Assembly (NCBI RefSeq): GCF_000711875.1
Contig: NZ_JONM01000016.1
Location: forward strand, 1-64,000
Reading direction: 5' to 3'
Length of the DNA stretch: 64,000 nucleotides
From: Andreprevotia chitinilytica DSM 18519
Lineage (GTDB): Bacteria; Pseudomonadota; Gammaproteobacteria; Burkholderiales; Chitinibacteraceae
Positions within the stretch are counted from its first letter, which is position 1, and every line of letters begins with the position of its first letter. Below the pieces are notes generated by a model, which worked only from the letters and a program-made list of their open reading frames with translations, was not told where the DNA came from and ran no database searches. The position numbers and the translations under genes are program-made. Shown here in pieces: positions 7,982 to 16,026 of the stretch.

Positions 7982-8020
7982 AACGAGAACGCTTCTCAAT
8001 GACGTAGCCAAGAGTAGAAT
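7982..8020 (+). promoter_or_regulatory. Fur-box-like palindrome and -10 element before the iron-uptake operon
   Basis: AACGAGAACGCTTCTCAAT (7982-8000) matches the Fur consensus AATGAGAATnATTCTCATT at 14 of 18 defined positions and has a perfect GAGAA-CGC-TTCTC core. TAGAAT at 8015-8020 is a good -10 candidate. The -35 would fall inside the palindrome, so Fur-Fe would block polymerase. The rest of 7782-8085 holds no gene. Confidence 0.6.
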
Positions 8021-8085
8021 TGCGGCTTACAACGAATTCCTCAGTTTGACCGTAATCAACTCACTACCTTGGGAAAGGATTTTCA

Positions 8086-8616
8086 ATGAAGCGTACCTTG
8101 CTTGCCCTGATGTTTGTCACCGCCGGCTTTGCTCAAGCCGCTGAATACCCGATCGGCAAGCCGGCCAAGCAAGCCGGCATGGAGATTGGCGCGGTTTATC
8201 TGCAGCCGATCAAGATGGACCCGGAAGGCATGATGCTTGCGGCCGAAAAGTCCGATATTCACCTCGAAGCTGACATCCACGCGCTCAAGGGCAACCCGAA
8301 CGGCTTTGCTGAAGGCGAGTGGGTGCCGTATCTGCTGGTGAAGTATGAAATCCAGAAGGTCGGCAGCAAGAACGTGATCAAGGGCGATTTCATGGGCATG
8401 GTCGCCAGCGATGGCCCGCATTACGGCGATAACGTGAAGCTGGAAGGCCCGGGCAAGTACAAGCTCAAGTACACCATCCTGTCGCCAGCCGAAAATCCGC
8501 AGGCACACTTCGGCCGCCACGTGGATAAGGAAACCGGCGTGGGTCCGTGGTTCAAGCCGTTCGATCTCAACTATGAGTTCACCTACGCCGGTACCGGCAA
8601 GAAGGGCGGCTACTAA
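8086..8616 (+). CDS. Periplasmic iron-binding protein of the P19/Tp34 family (FtrA-like)
   Basis: This 176-residue protein has a signal peptide cleaved near residue 19 (AQAAEYPIG) and matches the P19 family of dimeric periplasmic Cu/Fe-binding proteins that pair with Ftr1 permeases. Family metal ligands (His, Met and Glu near MEIGAVYLQP, the IHLEADIHA segment and the C-terminal HFGRH) are all present. It probably captures ferrous iron and presents it for oxidation. AAAGGA lies about 7 bases before ATG 8086. It is the first gene of a P19-cupredoxin-Ftr1-polyferredoxin operon, comparable to FtrABCD of Bordetella and Burkholderia, and lies behind a Fur-box-like site. Confidence 0.88.
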   Translation: MKRTLLALMFVTAGFAQAAEYPIGKPAKQAGMEIGAVYLQPIKMDPEGMMLAAEKSDIHLEADIHALKGNPNGFAEGEWVPYLLVKYEIQKVGSKNVIKGDFMGMVASDGPHYGDNVKLEGPGKYKLKYTILSPAENPQAHFGRHVDKETGVGPWFKPFDLNYEFTYAGTGKKGGY

Positions 8617-8631
8617 GTCGTGCTGATGGCA

Positions 8632-8653
8632 ACAGGGCTGCTTGCAGCCCTGT
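8632..8653 (+). other. Intercistronic hairpin in the iron operon
   Basis: ACAGGGCTGC and GCAGCCCTGT form a perfect 10-bp stem with almost no loop, 16 bases after the P19 stop. A few T residues follow only after GCCCG, so this is more likely an mRNA-stabilising or partial attenuating element that favours the first gene than a full terminator. Confidence 0.55.
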
Positions 8654-8711
8654 GCCCGTTTTGAAGGGAAGGGGCTCGCGCATTCGTCGGCGGGCCGGGA
8701 AAAGGTTGGAT

Positions 8712-9056
8712 ATGACTCGAAACTCGTTTGCCTTGGGGATGGCCGGTGTGGTCCTCGCGCTCGCTGCCATCGCCCCGGTGGCGCAGGCCGCCGATTTGCC
8801 GACGTTCAAGATCACGCTCAAGGATGGCGTCATGACGCCCGCGCGTATCGAAGCGCCGGCCAACACGCGCTTCAAGCTCGAGATCACCAATGCCGGCAAA
8901 TCGCCGGCTGAGTTCGAAAGCATCTCGCTGCGCAAGGAAAAGGTGCTCGGCCCCGGCGTGACCTCGTTCGTGGTCGTCAATCCGACCAGCCCGGCCGAAC
9001 ACGTACTCTTCGACGACTTCCACCCGCAAGCCAAGGGCCTGCTGGTCATCAAGTAA
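8712..9056 (+). CDS. Cupredoxin-domain periplasmic protein (FtrB-like)
   Basis: This 114-residue protein has a clear signal peptide (cleaved after VAQAA, about residue 29) and a single cupredoxin-like beta-sandwich resembling the N-terminal domain of EfeO. In FtrABCD systems this small cupredoxin is thought to oxidise or pass iron between the P19 protein and the permease. ATG 8712 is preferred over a GTG 60 bases upstream because it begins exactly at the signal peptide (MTRNSFALGMAG). The candidate metal region is the C-terminal HVLFDDFHP, which has two His. The family often lacks a full type-1 copper site, so copper dependence is uncertain. Confidence 0.82.
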   Translation: MTRNSFALGMAGVVLALAAIAPVAQAADLPTFKITLKDGVMTPARIEAPANTRFKLEITNAGKSPAEFESISLRKEKVLGPGVTSFVVVNPTSPAEHVLFDDFHPQAKGLLVIK

Positions 9057-9082
9057 GGCCTTTCGGGGCAGGGACTGCAGAT

Positions 9083-9901
9083 ATGGATCAGGTTCTTTTC
9101 ATCGTCTGGCGGGAAAGCGTCGAAGCGCTGCTCGTGGTCGGCATTCTTTATGCGTGGCTGAAAGCCAGCCCGGTGGCGGGCAAGCGCGGTTTGCGCTTCC
9201 TGTGGGGTGGCGTAGCGGCCGGCTTGGGTCTGGCTGGTTTGCTGGCGCTCGGCTTGCTGGGCGTGGCGCAAGTCCTCTCCGATAATGGCCAGGAGTACTT
9301 CCGCGCCGGGATGGCGTTGGTGGCTGCCGCGCTGGTGGTGCAGATGGTCTACTGGATGAAAAAGCACGGCCGCACGCTCAAGCGCGAGCTGGAGTCGGGC
9401 ATGGCCGAGAATGTCGAGCGCTCCAACTGGTGGGGCTTGTTGGTGCTGGTGATGATCGCGGTGGCGCGGGAAGGGAGCGAAACCGCGGTGTTCCTTTACG
9501 GCACCATCGCCAATGCCGAGGCCGGCCAGATGGGCGGCTTCGCCTTGGCTGGCGTGGTCGGGCTGGTGGCGGCGTTCGGCACTTTCTGGTTGCTGCAACT
9601 GGGCGGCAAGCTGATTACATGGCGACGCTTCTTCAAGGTGACCGAAGTGTTGCTGCTGTTGCTGGCGGGTTCGCTGCTCGTCAACGGGCTGGAAACGCTG
9701 GTGTCGGTCGGCCTGTTGCCCGGCATCGTCGATCCGCTCTGGAATAGCTCGCACCTGCTGGATGACAGTCGCGGTATCGGCAAGCTGTTCGCGGACTTTG
9801 CCGGCTATCGCGCCCAGCCTGCCTTGCTGGTACTGCTGGCGTGGCTGCTGTATTGGGTGAGCAGTGTGACCTTGCTGCGCCGCGCTGGTCGGCCGGCGTA
9901 A
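9083..9901 (+). CDS. FTR1 family iron permease (FtrC-like)
   Basis: This 272-residue permease has seven predicted helices. The two REXXE iron-binding motifs that define the FTR1/EfeU family are present: RESVE at residues 10-14 and REGSE at 129-133. These Glu residues line the ferric-iron path. It imports iron across the inner membrane after oxidation of Fe(II) by the periplasmic partners. It lies 26 bp after the cupredoxin gene and upstream of the polyferredoxin gene, as in FtrABCD. Confidence 0.92.
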   Translation: MDQVLFIVWRESVEALLVVGILYAWLKASPVAGKRGLRFLWGGVAAGLGLAGLLALGLLGVAQVLSDNGQEYFRAGMALVAAALVVQMVYWMKKHGRTLKRELESGMAENVERSNWWGLLVLVMIAVAREGSETAVFLYGTIANAEAGQMGGFALAGVVGLVAAFGTFWLLQLGGKLITWRRFFKVTEVLLLLLAGSLLVNGLETLVSVGLLPGIVDPLWNSSHLLDDSRGIGKLFADFAGYRAQPALLVLLAWLLYWVSSVTLLRRAGRPA

Positions 9902-9937
9902 TATTCTGCCTTTCTTGTTTCGGAGCCGGGCTTGGCA

Positions 9938-11302
9938 ATGACTGCTTTCGCACTGCGCGTGGCACGCTTCGGCGACTTCCTGCGCGACCACAAGCGCGCA
10001 CTGCGTAACTTGCAGTGGGTGGTGGTCGCGGTCTACGCCTTCCTGCTGATCGTGCCGGCCTGTCTGCCGCTGCCGACCGAGACCTCGCACATCTTCAACC
10101 ATATGACGATTACCGCTCAATTTGCCTTCTGGGGCATCTGGTGGCCGTTCGTATTGGTGTCGATGCCGGTGATGGGGCGGGCGTGGTGCGGCTGGTTCTG
10201 CCCTGAGGGCATGCTGGCCGAGTGGGCGAGTGAGCGCGGCCTGAACAAGCCGATTCCGAAATGGATGCGCTGGGGCGGCTGGCCCTTTGTCGCGTTCGCG
10301 TTGACGACGGTCTACGGCCAGCTCGTCAGCGTCTATCAATACCCGCTCGCCGTGTTGCTGGTGCTGGGCGGCTCGACCATTGGCGCCATGCTGGTGGGTT
10401 TCTGGGCCGGCCGCGAGAAGCGCGTGTGGTGCCGTTACCTGTGCCCGGTGAACGGCGTGTTCGGTCTTCTATCCAAGCTTGCACCGTGGCGCTTCAAGGT
10501 GCAGGAAGATCAATGGCGCGCGCACCACGGCAAGGTGATCCCGATCAATTGCGCCCCGCTTGTGCCGTTGCGTCATATGAAAGGCGCATCCGATTGCCAC
10601 ATGTGTGGTCGCTGCAGCGGACATCGTGAAGCGATCACCTTGGTTGCGCGTTCGCCGGAAGAAGAAGTCGTCAAGATCGCCAAGGGCAGCGGCTGGGAGA
10701 CCGCGCTGATCGTGTTCGGCCTGATGGGCCTGGCGGTCGGTGCCTTCCTGTGGTCGGCCAGCCCTTGGCTCGTCGCGGTCAAGCAATCGATCGCCACTTG
10801 GTTGATCGATCGCGACATCCTCTGGCCGCTCGACGACTCCGCGCCGTGGTGGTTGCTCACCCACTATCCGCAAGTGAACGACAGTTTCAGCTGGCTCGAT
10901 GGTGCGATGATCATCAGCTTCATTGCCGTCACCACGGTAGTGGTCGGTGGGGCGCTCTATCTGGCGCTCTGGCTGGCAGATAGAGCGTTGCCCGGCCGCA
11001 ACGCTTTGAGCCTGCACAAGCTCGCCCAAGGCTTCATCCCCGCTGCGGGCTGTGGCGTTTTCCTCGGTTTGTCCGCCACCACCATCACACTGATCAAGCA
11101 CGAAGGACTGGGCACCGACTGGGCGAACCCGCTTCGCTTCACGCTGCTGACCTGTGCGCTGCTCTGGTCGCTACGCCTTGTCTGGCGTATGACGGGCCAG
11201 CGCAGCCCCAGCGCGCCGCGCCGCCTGAGCGCCATGCTCCTGCTGGCCGTCGGCGTGTCGCCGTTCGTCGCCAGCTGGTTGCTGCTGTTCGTCATCTGGT
11301 AA
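9938..11302 (+). CDS. 4Fe-4S polyferredoxin membrane protein (FtrD-like, NapH family)
   Basis: This 454-residue protein has several membrane helices and NapH/CcoG-like cysteine motifs: WCGWFCPEG near residue 84, CRYLCPVNG near 166 and CHMCGRC near 222. In FtrABCD uptake it is thought to accept electrons from Fe(II) oxidation and pass them to the respiratory chain. ATG 9938 follows GGAG by about a dozen bases. A TTG two codons earlier is an alternative. It is the last gene of the operon. No strong terminator follows; a weak hairpin lies at 11337-11365. Confidence 0.87.
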   Translation: MTAFALRVARFGDFLRDHKRALRNLQWVVVAVYAFLLIVPACLPLPTETSHIFNHMTITAQFAFWGIWWPFVLVSMPVMGRAWCGWFCPEGMLAEWASERGLNKPIPKWMRWGGWPFVAFALTTVYGQLVSVYQYPLAVLLVLGGSTIGAMLVGFWAGREKRVWCRYLCPVNGVFGLLSKLAPWRFKVQEDQWRAHHGKVIPINCAPLVPLRHMKGASDCHMCGRCSGHREAITLVARSPEEEVVKIAKGSGWETALIVFGLMGLAVGAFLWSASPWLVAVKQSIATWLIDRDILWPLDDSAPWWLLTHYPQVNDSFSWLDGAMIISFIAVTTVVVGGALYLALWLADRALPGRNALSLHKLAQGFIPAAGCGVFLGLSATTITLIKHEGLGTDWANPLRFTLLTCALLWSLRLVWRMTGQRSPSAPRRLSAMLLLAVGVSPFVASWLLLFVIW

Positions 11303-11336
11303 ATACCTGATTTAGTTGTTGCGCTGCAGCATGGAT

Positions 11337-11365
11337 AATCTACCCTCCGTTTACGGGGGTAGATT
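11337..11365. repeat. Hairpin between the iron operon and argH
   Basis: AATCTACCC (11337-11345) pairs perfectly with GGGTAGATT (11357-11365), and inner bases CCG/CGG extend the stem. No T-run follows on either strand, so its role as a terminator is doubtful. Confidence 0.45.
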
Positions 11366-11495
11366 GCAACCTGGGTTTTTCGCCTTCGTTGCAAACGGCG
11401 CCTGAAAGCTCGGTGAAACGCTGGCTATGCTGCGGCGCAACCCGTTGACCCGTATAATCGCCCGCTTTGCTATTTAATTTCGCACAGGATTCGCG

Positions 11496-12884
11496 ATGTC
11501 TGATTCCGCCAACAAGATGTGGTCGGGCCGCTTCAACGAGCCGGTCTCGGAGCTCGTCAAGCGCTTTACCGCCTCGGTCAATTTCGATAAACGAATGGCA
11601 GAAGTGGACATCGAAGGCTCGCTTGCGCATGCCGCGATGCTCAACAAGGTGGGCGTGCTGAGCGCCGCCGACCTCGCCGCCATCCAGCAAGGCATGTCGG
11701 AAATCCTGGCCGATATCCGCGCCGGCCAATTCGAGTGGAGCCTTGATCTCGAAGACGTGCACATGAATATCGAGCGCCGCCTGACCGAGAAAATCGGCGA
11801 TGCCGGCAAGCGTCTGCACACCGGCCGCTCGCGCAATGATCAGGTCGCGACCGACATCCGCCTCTATTTGCGTGGCGCGATCGATATCCTGGTTGCCCTC
11901 ACGCACGAACTGCAGAAATCGCTGCTCGATCTGGCAGACCAACACGCCGCGACCGTGATGCCGGGCTTTACCCACTTGCAAGTGGCACAGCCGGTCACTT
12001 TCGGCCACCACATGCTGGCGTATGTGGAAATGCTCGGCCGTGATGCCGATCGCTTCCTCGATGCCCGAGCCCGGGTCAATCAATTACCGCTCGGCGCTGC
12101 AGCGTTGGCCGGTACCACTTACCCGATCGATCGTCTGTACACCGCCGAACTGCTGGGTTTCGACGGCGTGTGCCAGAACTCGCTCGATGCCGTGAGCGAT
12201 CGCGACTTCGCCATTGAATTCACCGCCGCCGCCGCGTTGACGATGACCCACCTGTCGCGCCTGTCCGAAGAGTTGGTACTGTGGATGAGCCCGCGCTACG
12301 GCTTCATCGACATCGCCGACCGCTTCTGTACCGGTTCGTCGATCATGCCGCAGAAGAAAAACCCGGACGTGCCCGAACTGGTACGTGGCAAGACTGGCCG
12401 CGTAAATGGTCATCTGGTCGGCCTGCTCACGCTGATGAAGGCCCAGCCGCTGGCGTACAACAAAGACAATCAGGAAGACAAGGAACCGCTGTTCGACACC
12501 GTCGATACATTGGGCGATACCCTGCGCATCTATGCCGACATGATGCGCGGCGTAACGGTGAAGCCGGAGGCGATGGAACGCGCGGTCAAGCAAGGGTTCG
12601 CGACTGCGACCGATCTTGCCGATTACCTGGTGAAGAAAGGCCTGCCGTTCCGCGATGCGCACGAAGCCGTTGCATTGGCCGTGCGTTATGCCGAAGAAAA
12701 GCGCCGCGATTTGTCAGAGTTGCAACTGGTCGAGCTCAAGAGCTTCTCGCCGCTGATCGAGGCCGATGTGGTTGGCGTGCTCACGCTGGAAGGCAGCTTG
12801 GCTGCGCGTGATCATGTGGGCGGCACCGCGCCGAACCAGGTGCGCGCCCAGATCGCCCGTTGGCGCGAAGTGCTGGCAGCCTGA
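11496..12884 (+). CDS. argH: Argininosuccinate lyase
   Basis: This 462-residue protein has the standard ArgH length. It begins with the family-typical MWSGRF, carries HTGRSRNDQ, and has the fumarase/aspartase-superfamily signature [10 protein letters not shown] near residue 280, whose Ser is the catalytic base. It cleaves argininosuccinate to arginine and fumarate, the last step of arginine synthesis, as a cytoplasmic homotetramer. AGGA lies 6 bases before ATG 11496. A TATAAT at 11453-11458 could be the -10 of its own promoter, but no good -35 accompanies it. No other arg genes are in the window. Confidence 0.97.
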   Translation: MSDSANKMWSGRFNEPVSELVKRFTASVNFDKRMAEVDIEGSLAHAAMLNKVGVLSAADLAAIQQGMSEILADIRAGQFEWSLDLEDVHMNIERRLTEKIGDAGKRLHTGRSRNDQVATDIRLYLRGAIDILVALTHELQKSLLDLADQHAATVMPGFTHLQVAQPVTFGHHMLAYVEMLGRDADRFLDARARVNQLPLGAAALAGTTYPIDRLYTAELLGFDGVCQNSLDAVSDRDFAIEFTAAAALTMTHLSRLSEELVLWMSPRYGFIDIADRFCTGSSIMPQKKNPDVPELVRGKTGRVNGHLVGLLTLMKAQPLAYNKDNQEDKEPLFDTVDTLGDTLRIYADMMRGVTVKPEAMERAVKQGFATATDLADYLVKKGLPFRDAHEAVALAVRYAEEKRRDLSELQLVELKSFSPLIEADVVGVLTLEGSLAARDHVGGTAPNQVRAQIARWREVLAA

Positions 12885-12918
12885 TCGCCCTCTGCTCTGC
12901 AAGACAGGCAGTCCCCGA

Positions 12919-12952
12919 TAGCCCCCTCCTGCGCGAGGGGGTTATTGTTTTT
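12919..12952 (+). terminator. Rho-independent terminator after argH
   Basis: AGCCCCCTC-CTGCGC-GAGGGGGT forms a strong GC-rich stem of about 8 bp followed by TATTGTTTTT. It is placed 35 bases after the argH stop. Confidence 0.85.
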
Positions 12953-12991
12953 AGATTTGATGAATCGCGGTGCAGCCGCAGGATATGACCG

Positions 12992-13462
12992 ATGAGCAAG
13001 GCGGGTATGGAAATCACATGGCGCTGGTTCGAGTTCGACGCGTTTGACCCGCATACGCTCTACGCCTACTTACGCCTGCGCCAGCAGGTGTTCGTGATCG
13101 AGCAAGCCTGCATCTACCCGGATATCGATGATCTGGATCAGCCGTCGCTCCATCTGCTCGGGTTCGATGCGGCCGGCACCTTGCAAGCCTGTTTGAGGTT
13201 AGTGCCGCCGGGTCTCAAGTATCCTCAGCCCTCCATGGGGCGGGTGGTGATTGCACCTGCCGCACGGGGCACCGGTATCGGGCATCGCTTGGTAGCAGAG
13301 GCGCTACGGAAGTCCGATGCGCATTACCCGGGCCTTGGCCACCAGATCGGCGCACAAGCCCATCTGGCCGGGTTCTATGGCCAACATGGATTTACGCAAT
13401 TGGGCGATGCCTATGACGAAGACGGCATCCTGCATATCGATATGATTCGCCCAGCCGAATAA
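12992..13462 (+). CDS. elaA: ElaA-type GNAT N-acetyltransferase
   Basis: This 156-residue protein is the normal ElaA length. The sequence has the ElaA-typical start (TWRWFEFDAF), LRQQVFVIEQ, and the GNAT acetyl-CoA loop in the form RGTGIGHRL (about residues 91-99). GNAT enzymes transfer acetyl groups from acetyl-CoA to amines. ElaA substrates are not established. ATG 12992 follows AGGA by about 8 bases. An in-frame ATG five codons later is possible. It is flanked by terminators and appears to be a single-gene unit. Confidence 0.85.
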   Translation: MSKAGMEITWRWFEFDAFDPHTLYAYLRLRQQVFVIEQACIYPDIDDLDQPSLHLLGFDAAGTLQACLRLVPPGLKYPQPSMGRVVIAPAARGTGIGHRLVAEALRKSDAHYPGLGHQIGAQAHLAGFYGQHGFTQLGDAYDEDGILHIDMIRPAE

Positions 13463-13484
13463 GCGCTTCGGCGTTTCTTTGAAT
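13461..13484 (+). terminator. Weak terminator after the ElaA gene
   Basis: AAGCGC-TTCG-GCGTTT forms a short stem with a stable UUCG loop directly at the stop codon, followed by CTTTG. The stem is only 6 bp and contains one G-U pair. Confidence 0.4.
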
Positions 13485-13582
13485 CGCTTCGTTCACCGTG
13501 AATTCAGGTGTTCTCCTGCATATATCGATATGCAGCGCCGTATCGGGTAGGCTGGCGTATCGATTGTCGTTATGCCGTTACC

Positions 13583-14053
13583 ATGCCTGAAACCACCTCC
13601 CACCTGATTTGCGCCCCGGAATTCGACGAAATCGGTCACGTGGTCACGATCCACGTGACAACGGGGGACTGGGCCGTGCGTGACGGCGCGCTGGTCACCC
13701 TGGCGCTGCCGGATGGCGAAGTCGTGGTTGTCGCGCCGGATACCGGCAGCATCTCATCGCTGTTGATCGAAGTAGGGGAAGAGATCACCAGCGGTGAATT
13801 GCTGCTGATGATGGAAATCGAAGAGCAGGAATCCGGCTGGCTACCGCTGGATCTGCCTCCCGCCTGCAGTGCGCTCCCGGTGTTGCAAGCATCGTCGATA
13901 GCGAGTGCTGACGTGCTGCAAGTAACCCGGGATGCCGCCAGCCTTGCGGCACGGCTTGGTGTGGATCTGAGCGAGATCATGCCAACCGCCGATGGCGTGA
14001 TCGACCGGGCAGATGTGGAGCGGTACGTCCGCCAGCGCCTCGCGCGCGACTAA
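13583..14053 (+). CDS. Lipoyl-like plus E3-binding-like two-domain protein without any lysine
   Basis: This 156-residue protein has about residues 10-80 reading as a biotinyl/lipoyl beta-barrel (VTIHVTTGDWAVRDGALVTL, then GSISSLLIEVGEEITSGELL). About residues 115-152 resemble the peripheral-subunit-binding domain of 2-oxo-acid dehydrogenase E2 chains. The hairpin that normally holds the modified Lys (DKA or MKM) reads LPDGEVVV instead. I find no lysine anywhere in the protein, so it cannot be lipoylated or biotinylated. ATG 13583 is chosen because the longer upstream frame does not resemble coding sequence. No E1, E2 or E3 gene is nearby. It may be a structural or decoy homologue; function unknown. 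Confidence 0.6.
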   Translation: MPETTSHLICAPEFDEIGHVVTIHVTTGDWAVRDGALVTLALPDGEVVVVAPDTGSISSLLIEVGEEITSGELLLMMEIEEQESGWLPLDLPPACSALPVLQASSIASADVLQVTRDAASLAARLGVDLSEIMPTADGVIDRADVERYVRQRLARD

Positions 14054-14057
14054 GCCT

Positions 14058-14151
14058 CACTCAAAAAGCCGCTCTGACTGTGTTACCCGACCTTGCCGTA
14101 CGCGATGTACTGTCTGCGGTCGGGCGTCGTGCCATAGCGGCTTTTTGAGTG
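14058..14151. terminator. Long nested inverted repeat, probable bidirectional terminator
   Basis: CACTCAAAAAGCCGCT (14058-14073) is an exact inverted copy of AGCGGCTTTTTGAGTG (14136-14151). The 62-bp interior holds a second stem, CCCGAC / GTCGGG. The A-run in one arm and the T-run in the other suit termination in both directions, but a loop this long is unusual for a simple terminator. Confidence 0.6.
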
Positions 14152-14223
14152 GGGTTTGGTCGATGGCGTAGCCCCGACGCAATGGTGCGGCCGGGGAGTT
14201 GCACTGACTTGTCTATCTAGTAT

Positions 14224-14688
14224 TTAGCGCCAGAACTTATCCCCCAAATTCACCAGCGCCACACCCACGGCGACCAGCACCGCGCCGACCAGCCGAGCGT
14301 TACCCACTTCCCTCAGCGGCATCCCCAGCCAGCCAAAGCGATCAAACAGCATCGACACCAACACTTGGCCCGCGATGATCAACGACAGCATCGCTGCTAC
14401 GCCGATGCGCGGCGCCAGGAAGGTAGTGCCGAACACGAAAAACGCGCCCATCGTGCCGCCCGTCAGCATCCACCAGTCTGCACGCGGCAGACCACTCGCG
14501 AAGCTGCCCCACTTTTGCCCGGTGCAGAGCGCCACCAGAAACAACACGATGGCACCGCTGGAGAATGACACCAGCGCGGCCAGCAGAGTGCTGCCCCCGA
14601 TGACCGCCTTCAGCTGATTGTTGATGGCGGCCTGCGCCGGAATGACGAGGCCGATGGAGAAAGCAAGGGCGTAGAAGAAGCTTTGCAT
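14224..14688 (-). CDS. DUF606/YdcZ family DMT transporter
   Basis: This 154-residue protein has five predicted membrane helices with the YdcZ-typical start (MQSFFYALAFSIGLVIPAQA) and AAINNQLKAVIGGS. YdcZ proteins are single-EamA-unit members of the drug/metabolite transporter superfamily, presumably working as dimers in the inner membrane. The substrate is unknown. It is a single gene read toward the bidirectional terminator at 14058-14151. No regulator is adjacent. Confidence 0.82.
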   Translation of the reverse strand: MQSFFYALAFSIGLVIPAQAAINNQLKAVIGGSTLLAALVSFSSGAIVLFLVALCTGQKWGSFASGLPRADWWMLTGGTMGAFFVFGTTFLAPRIGVAAMLSLIIAGQVLVSMLFDRFGWLGMPLREVGNARLVGAVLVAVGVALVNLGDKFWR

Positions 14689-14899
14689 AAAGGGCTACCG
14701 GAGATTGGGTCGAGGGAGGAAGGGATGGGGCGATCTTGCCCGTCACCGCCCGGAAATGCCATTGGATTGCCGCGGATCAAGATAATGCGTCGATTGATGC
14801 TCGAGCAGCGGCATCGTGGGCCATCTCAGGTACGCATCCACACGGCGAAGATGGGACAATAGCGCCCCTCTGTTTCATTCCCCAGTTCGGATCGCCTTT

Positions 14900-15910
14900 A
14901 TGGATACGCAACAACACACCATCCGCAACCTCGTTGTCCATCAACTGGTGAAAGAGCCGCACGGCCCGGCATCGATCGCATTGCGGCAAGGCGAAATGCG
15001 CGTGACGCCAGCGGCGCAACGGCTGATCGACCATATGTGCATGCGCTATGCCGAACGCACCGGCAAGGGCTATGGCCGGTTCGAGGACGACGAAGACAAC
15101 TTTCCGATGCCACGTTTCATCCGCCAGCACGTGATCGAGGAATCCATCGACTTCATCACGCTGGCGCAACTGATGATGCAGCATCTGCAAGTACGTGCCG
15201 GTGAAGAGCAACTCGCCAGCGGTGGCTACGTGCTGATCGCCCGGGTGGATGACATGAGCCGCGATGTGCTGATCGTGGCACTGGTGACCGAAACCGTTGG
15301 CACCGCCATCACTGAAGGGCTGGATATCGTCGACAGCATCCATTTGGACATGGGCAATCTGCGCGTCGCCGGCCGCATTGACCTCGGCGGCTGGCAGCGT
15401 GGCGCCGAGCGCTATATCAGCTTCCTCAAGGGGCGTGGTGACGTGGCGCACTACTTCAAGCTCTTCCTCGGCTGCAACGACGTGATCTTGGCGCTCAAGG
15501 AAACACAGAAGCTGGTGCAAGGCCTGACGCAATTCGCCGAGCGCCAGCAACTGCCAACCGAAACCCGCGATGCACTGTTCGAGCGCGCGCATGGCTATCT
15601 GGATGAAGTCGGTAACGATGGCGAACCGGTCAGTCTGGATGTGCTGGTGCAACGCGCGTGGCCGGATGCACCGGCCGAGTTGCGCAATACCTTGGGCGAC
15701 CCAGAACGCGAGCTCTCCGGTGGCTTCGTCCCCGATCGCCGCGCCATTCGACCGCTGACACATTTCAAGGCATCGGCCGAGCACTGGAAGATCGAATTCG
15801 ACCGCAGCAGCTTGCGCTCCGGCCAAGTGATCTACAACCGGGAAAACGGCACGCTGGTGCTGACGGAGATTCCGGATACCCTGCGCCGGGCGTTGTTGGG
15901 TGACGATTAG
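14900..15910 (+). CDS. yejK: Nucleoid-associated protein YejK/NdpA
   Basis: This 336-residue protein matches the 37-kDa nucleoid-associated protein family (E. coli YejK about 335). Family features include the N-terminal IRNLVVHQLVKE and the SFLKGRGDVA segment in the middle. YejK localises to the nucleoid and has been reported to bind topoisomerases. ATG 14900 is chosen because the upstream part of the open frame does not align with the family. It stands alone, followed by a palindromic repeat. Confidence 0.88.
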   Translation: MDTQQHTIRNLVVHQLVKEPHGPASIALRQGEMRVTPAAQRLIDHMCMRYAERTGKGYGRFEDDEDNFPMPRFIRQHVIEESIDFITLAQLMMQHLQVRAGEEQLASGGYVLIARVDDMSRDVLIVALVTETVGTAITEGLDIVDSIHLDMGNLRVAGRIDLGGWQRGAERYISFLKGRGDVAHYFKLFLGCNDVILALKETQKLVQGLTQFAERQQLPTETRDALFERAHGYLDEVGNDGEPVSLDVLVQRAWPDAPAELRNTLGDPERELSGGFVPDRRAIRPLTHFKASAEHWKIEFDRSSLRSGQVIYNRENGTLVLTEIPDTLRRALLGDD

Positions 15911-15928
15911 TTAATGACGTTGTACGCC

Positions 15929-16026
15929 TAGGGCGGGTTAGACGCTTCGCGTCGTAACCCGCCGCATTTGCGATTCTCCACTACATTGTCCGGCGGGTTA
16001 CGACGCAAGGCGTCTAACCCGCCCTA
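15929..16026. repeat. Large inverted intergenic repeat (two hairpin units, ~36-bp arms)
   Basis: CTAGGGCGGGTTAGACGC-TTCG-CGTCGTAACCCGCCG-type sequence at 15928-15963 is repeated in inverted orientation at 15990-16026 with about three mismatches. Each arm is itself a hairpin, giving a REPIN-like doublet between the convergent yejK and lysR genes. Single related units lie at 175-206 and 18085-18120. Confidence 0.75.

Noticed and set aside
8579-10339. 586-codon open frame on the minus strand across the iron operon
   Set aside because: Its translation is Gln/His/Arg-rich without domains and it runs antisense to four well-supported iron genes.
14777-15826. 349-codon minus-strand frame antisense to yejK
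   Set aside because: It is the shadow of a real gene with family-wide similarity on the plus strand.
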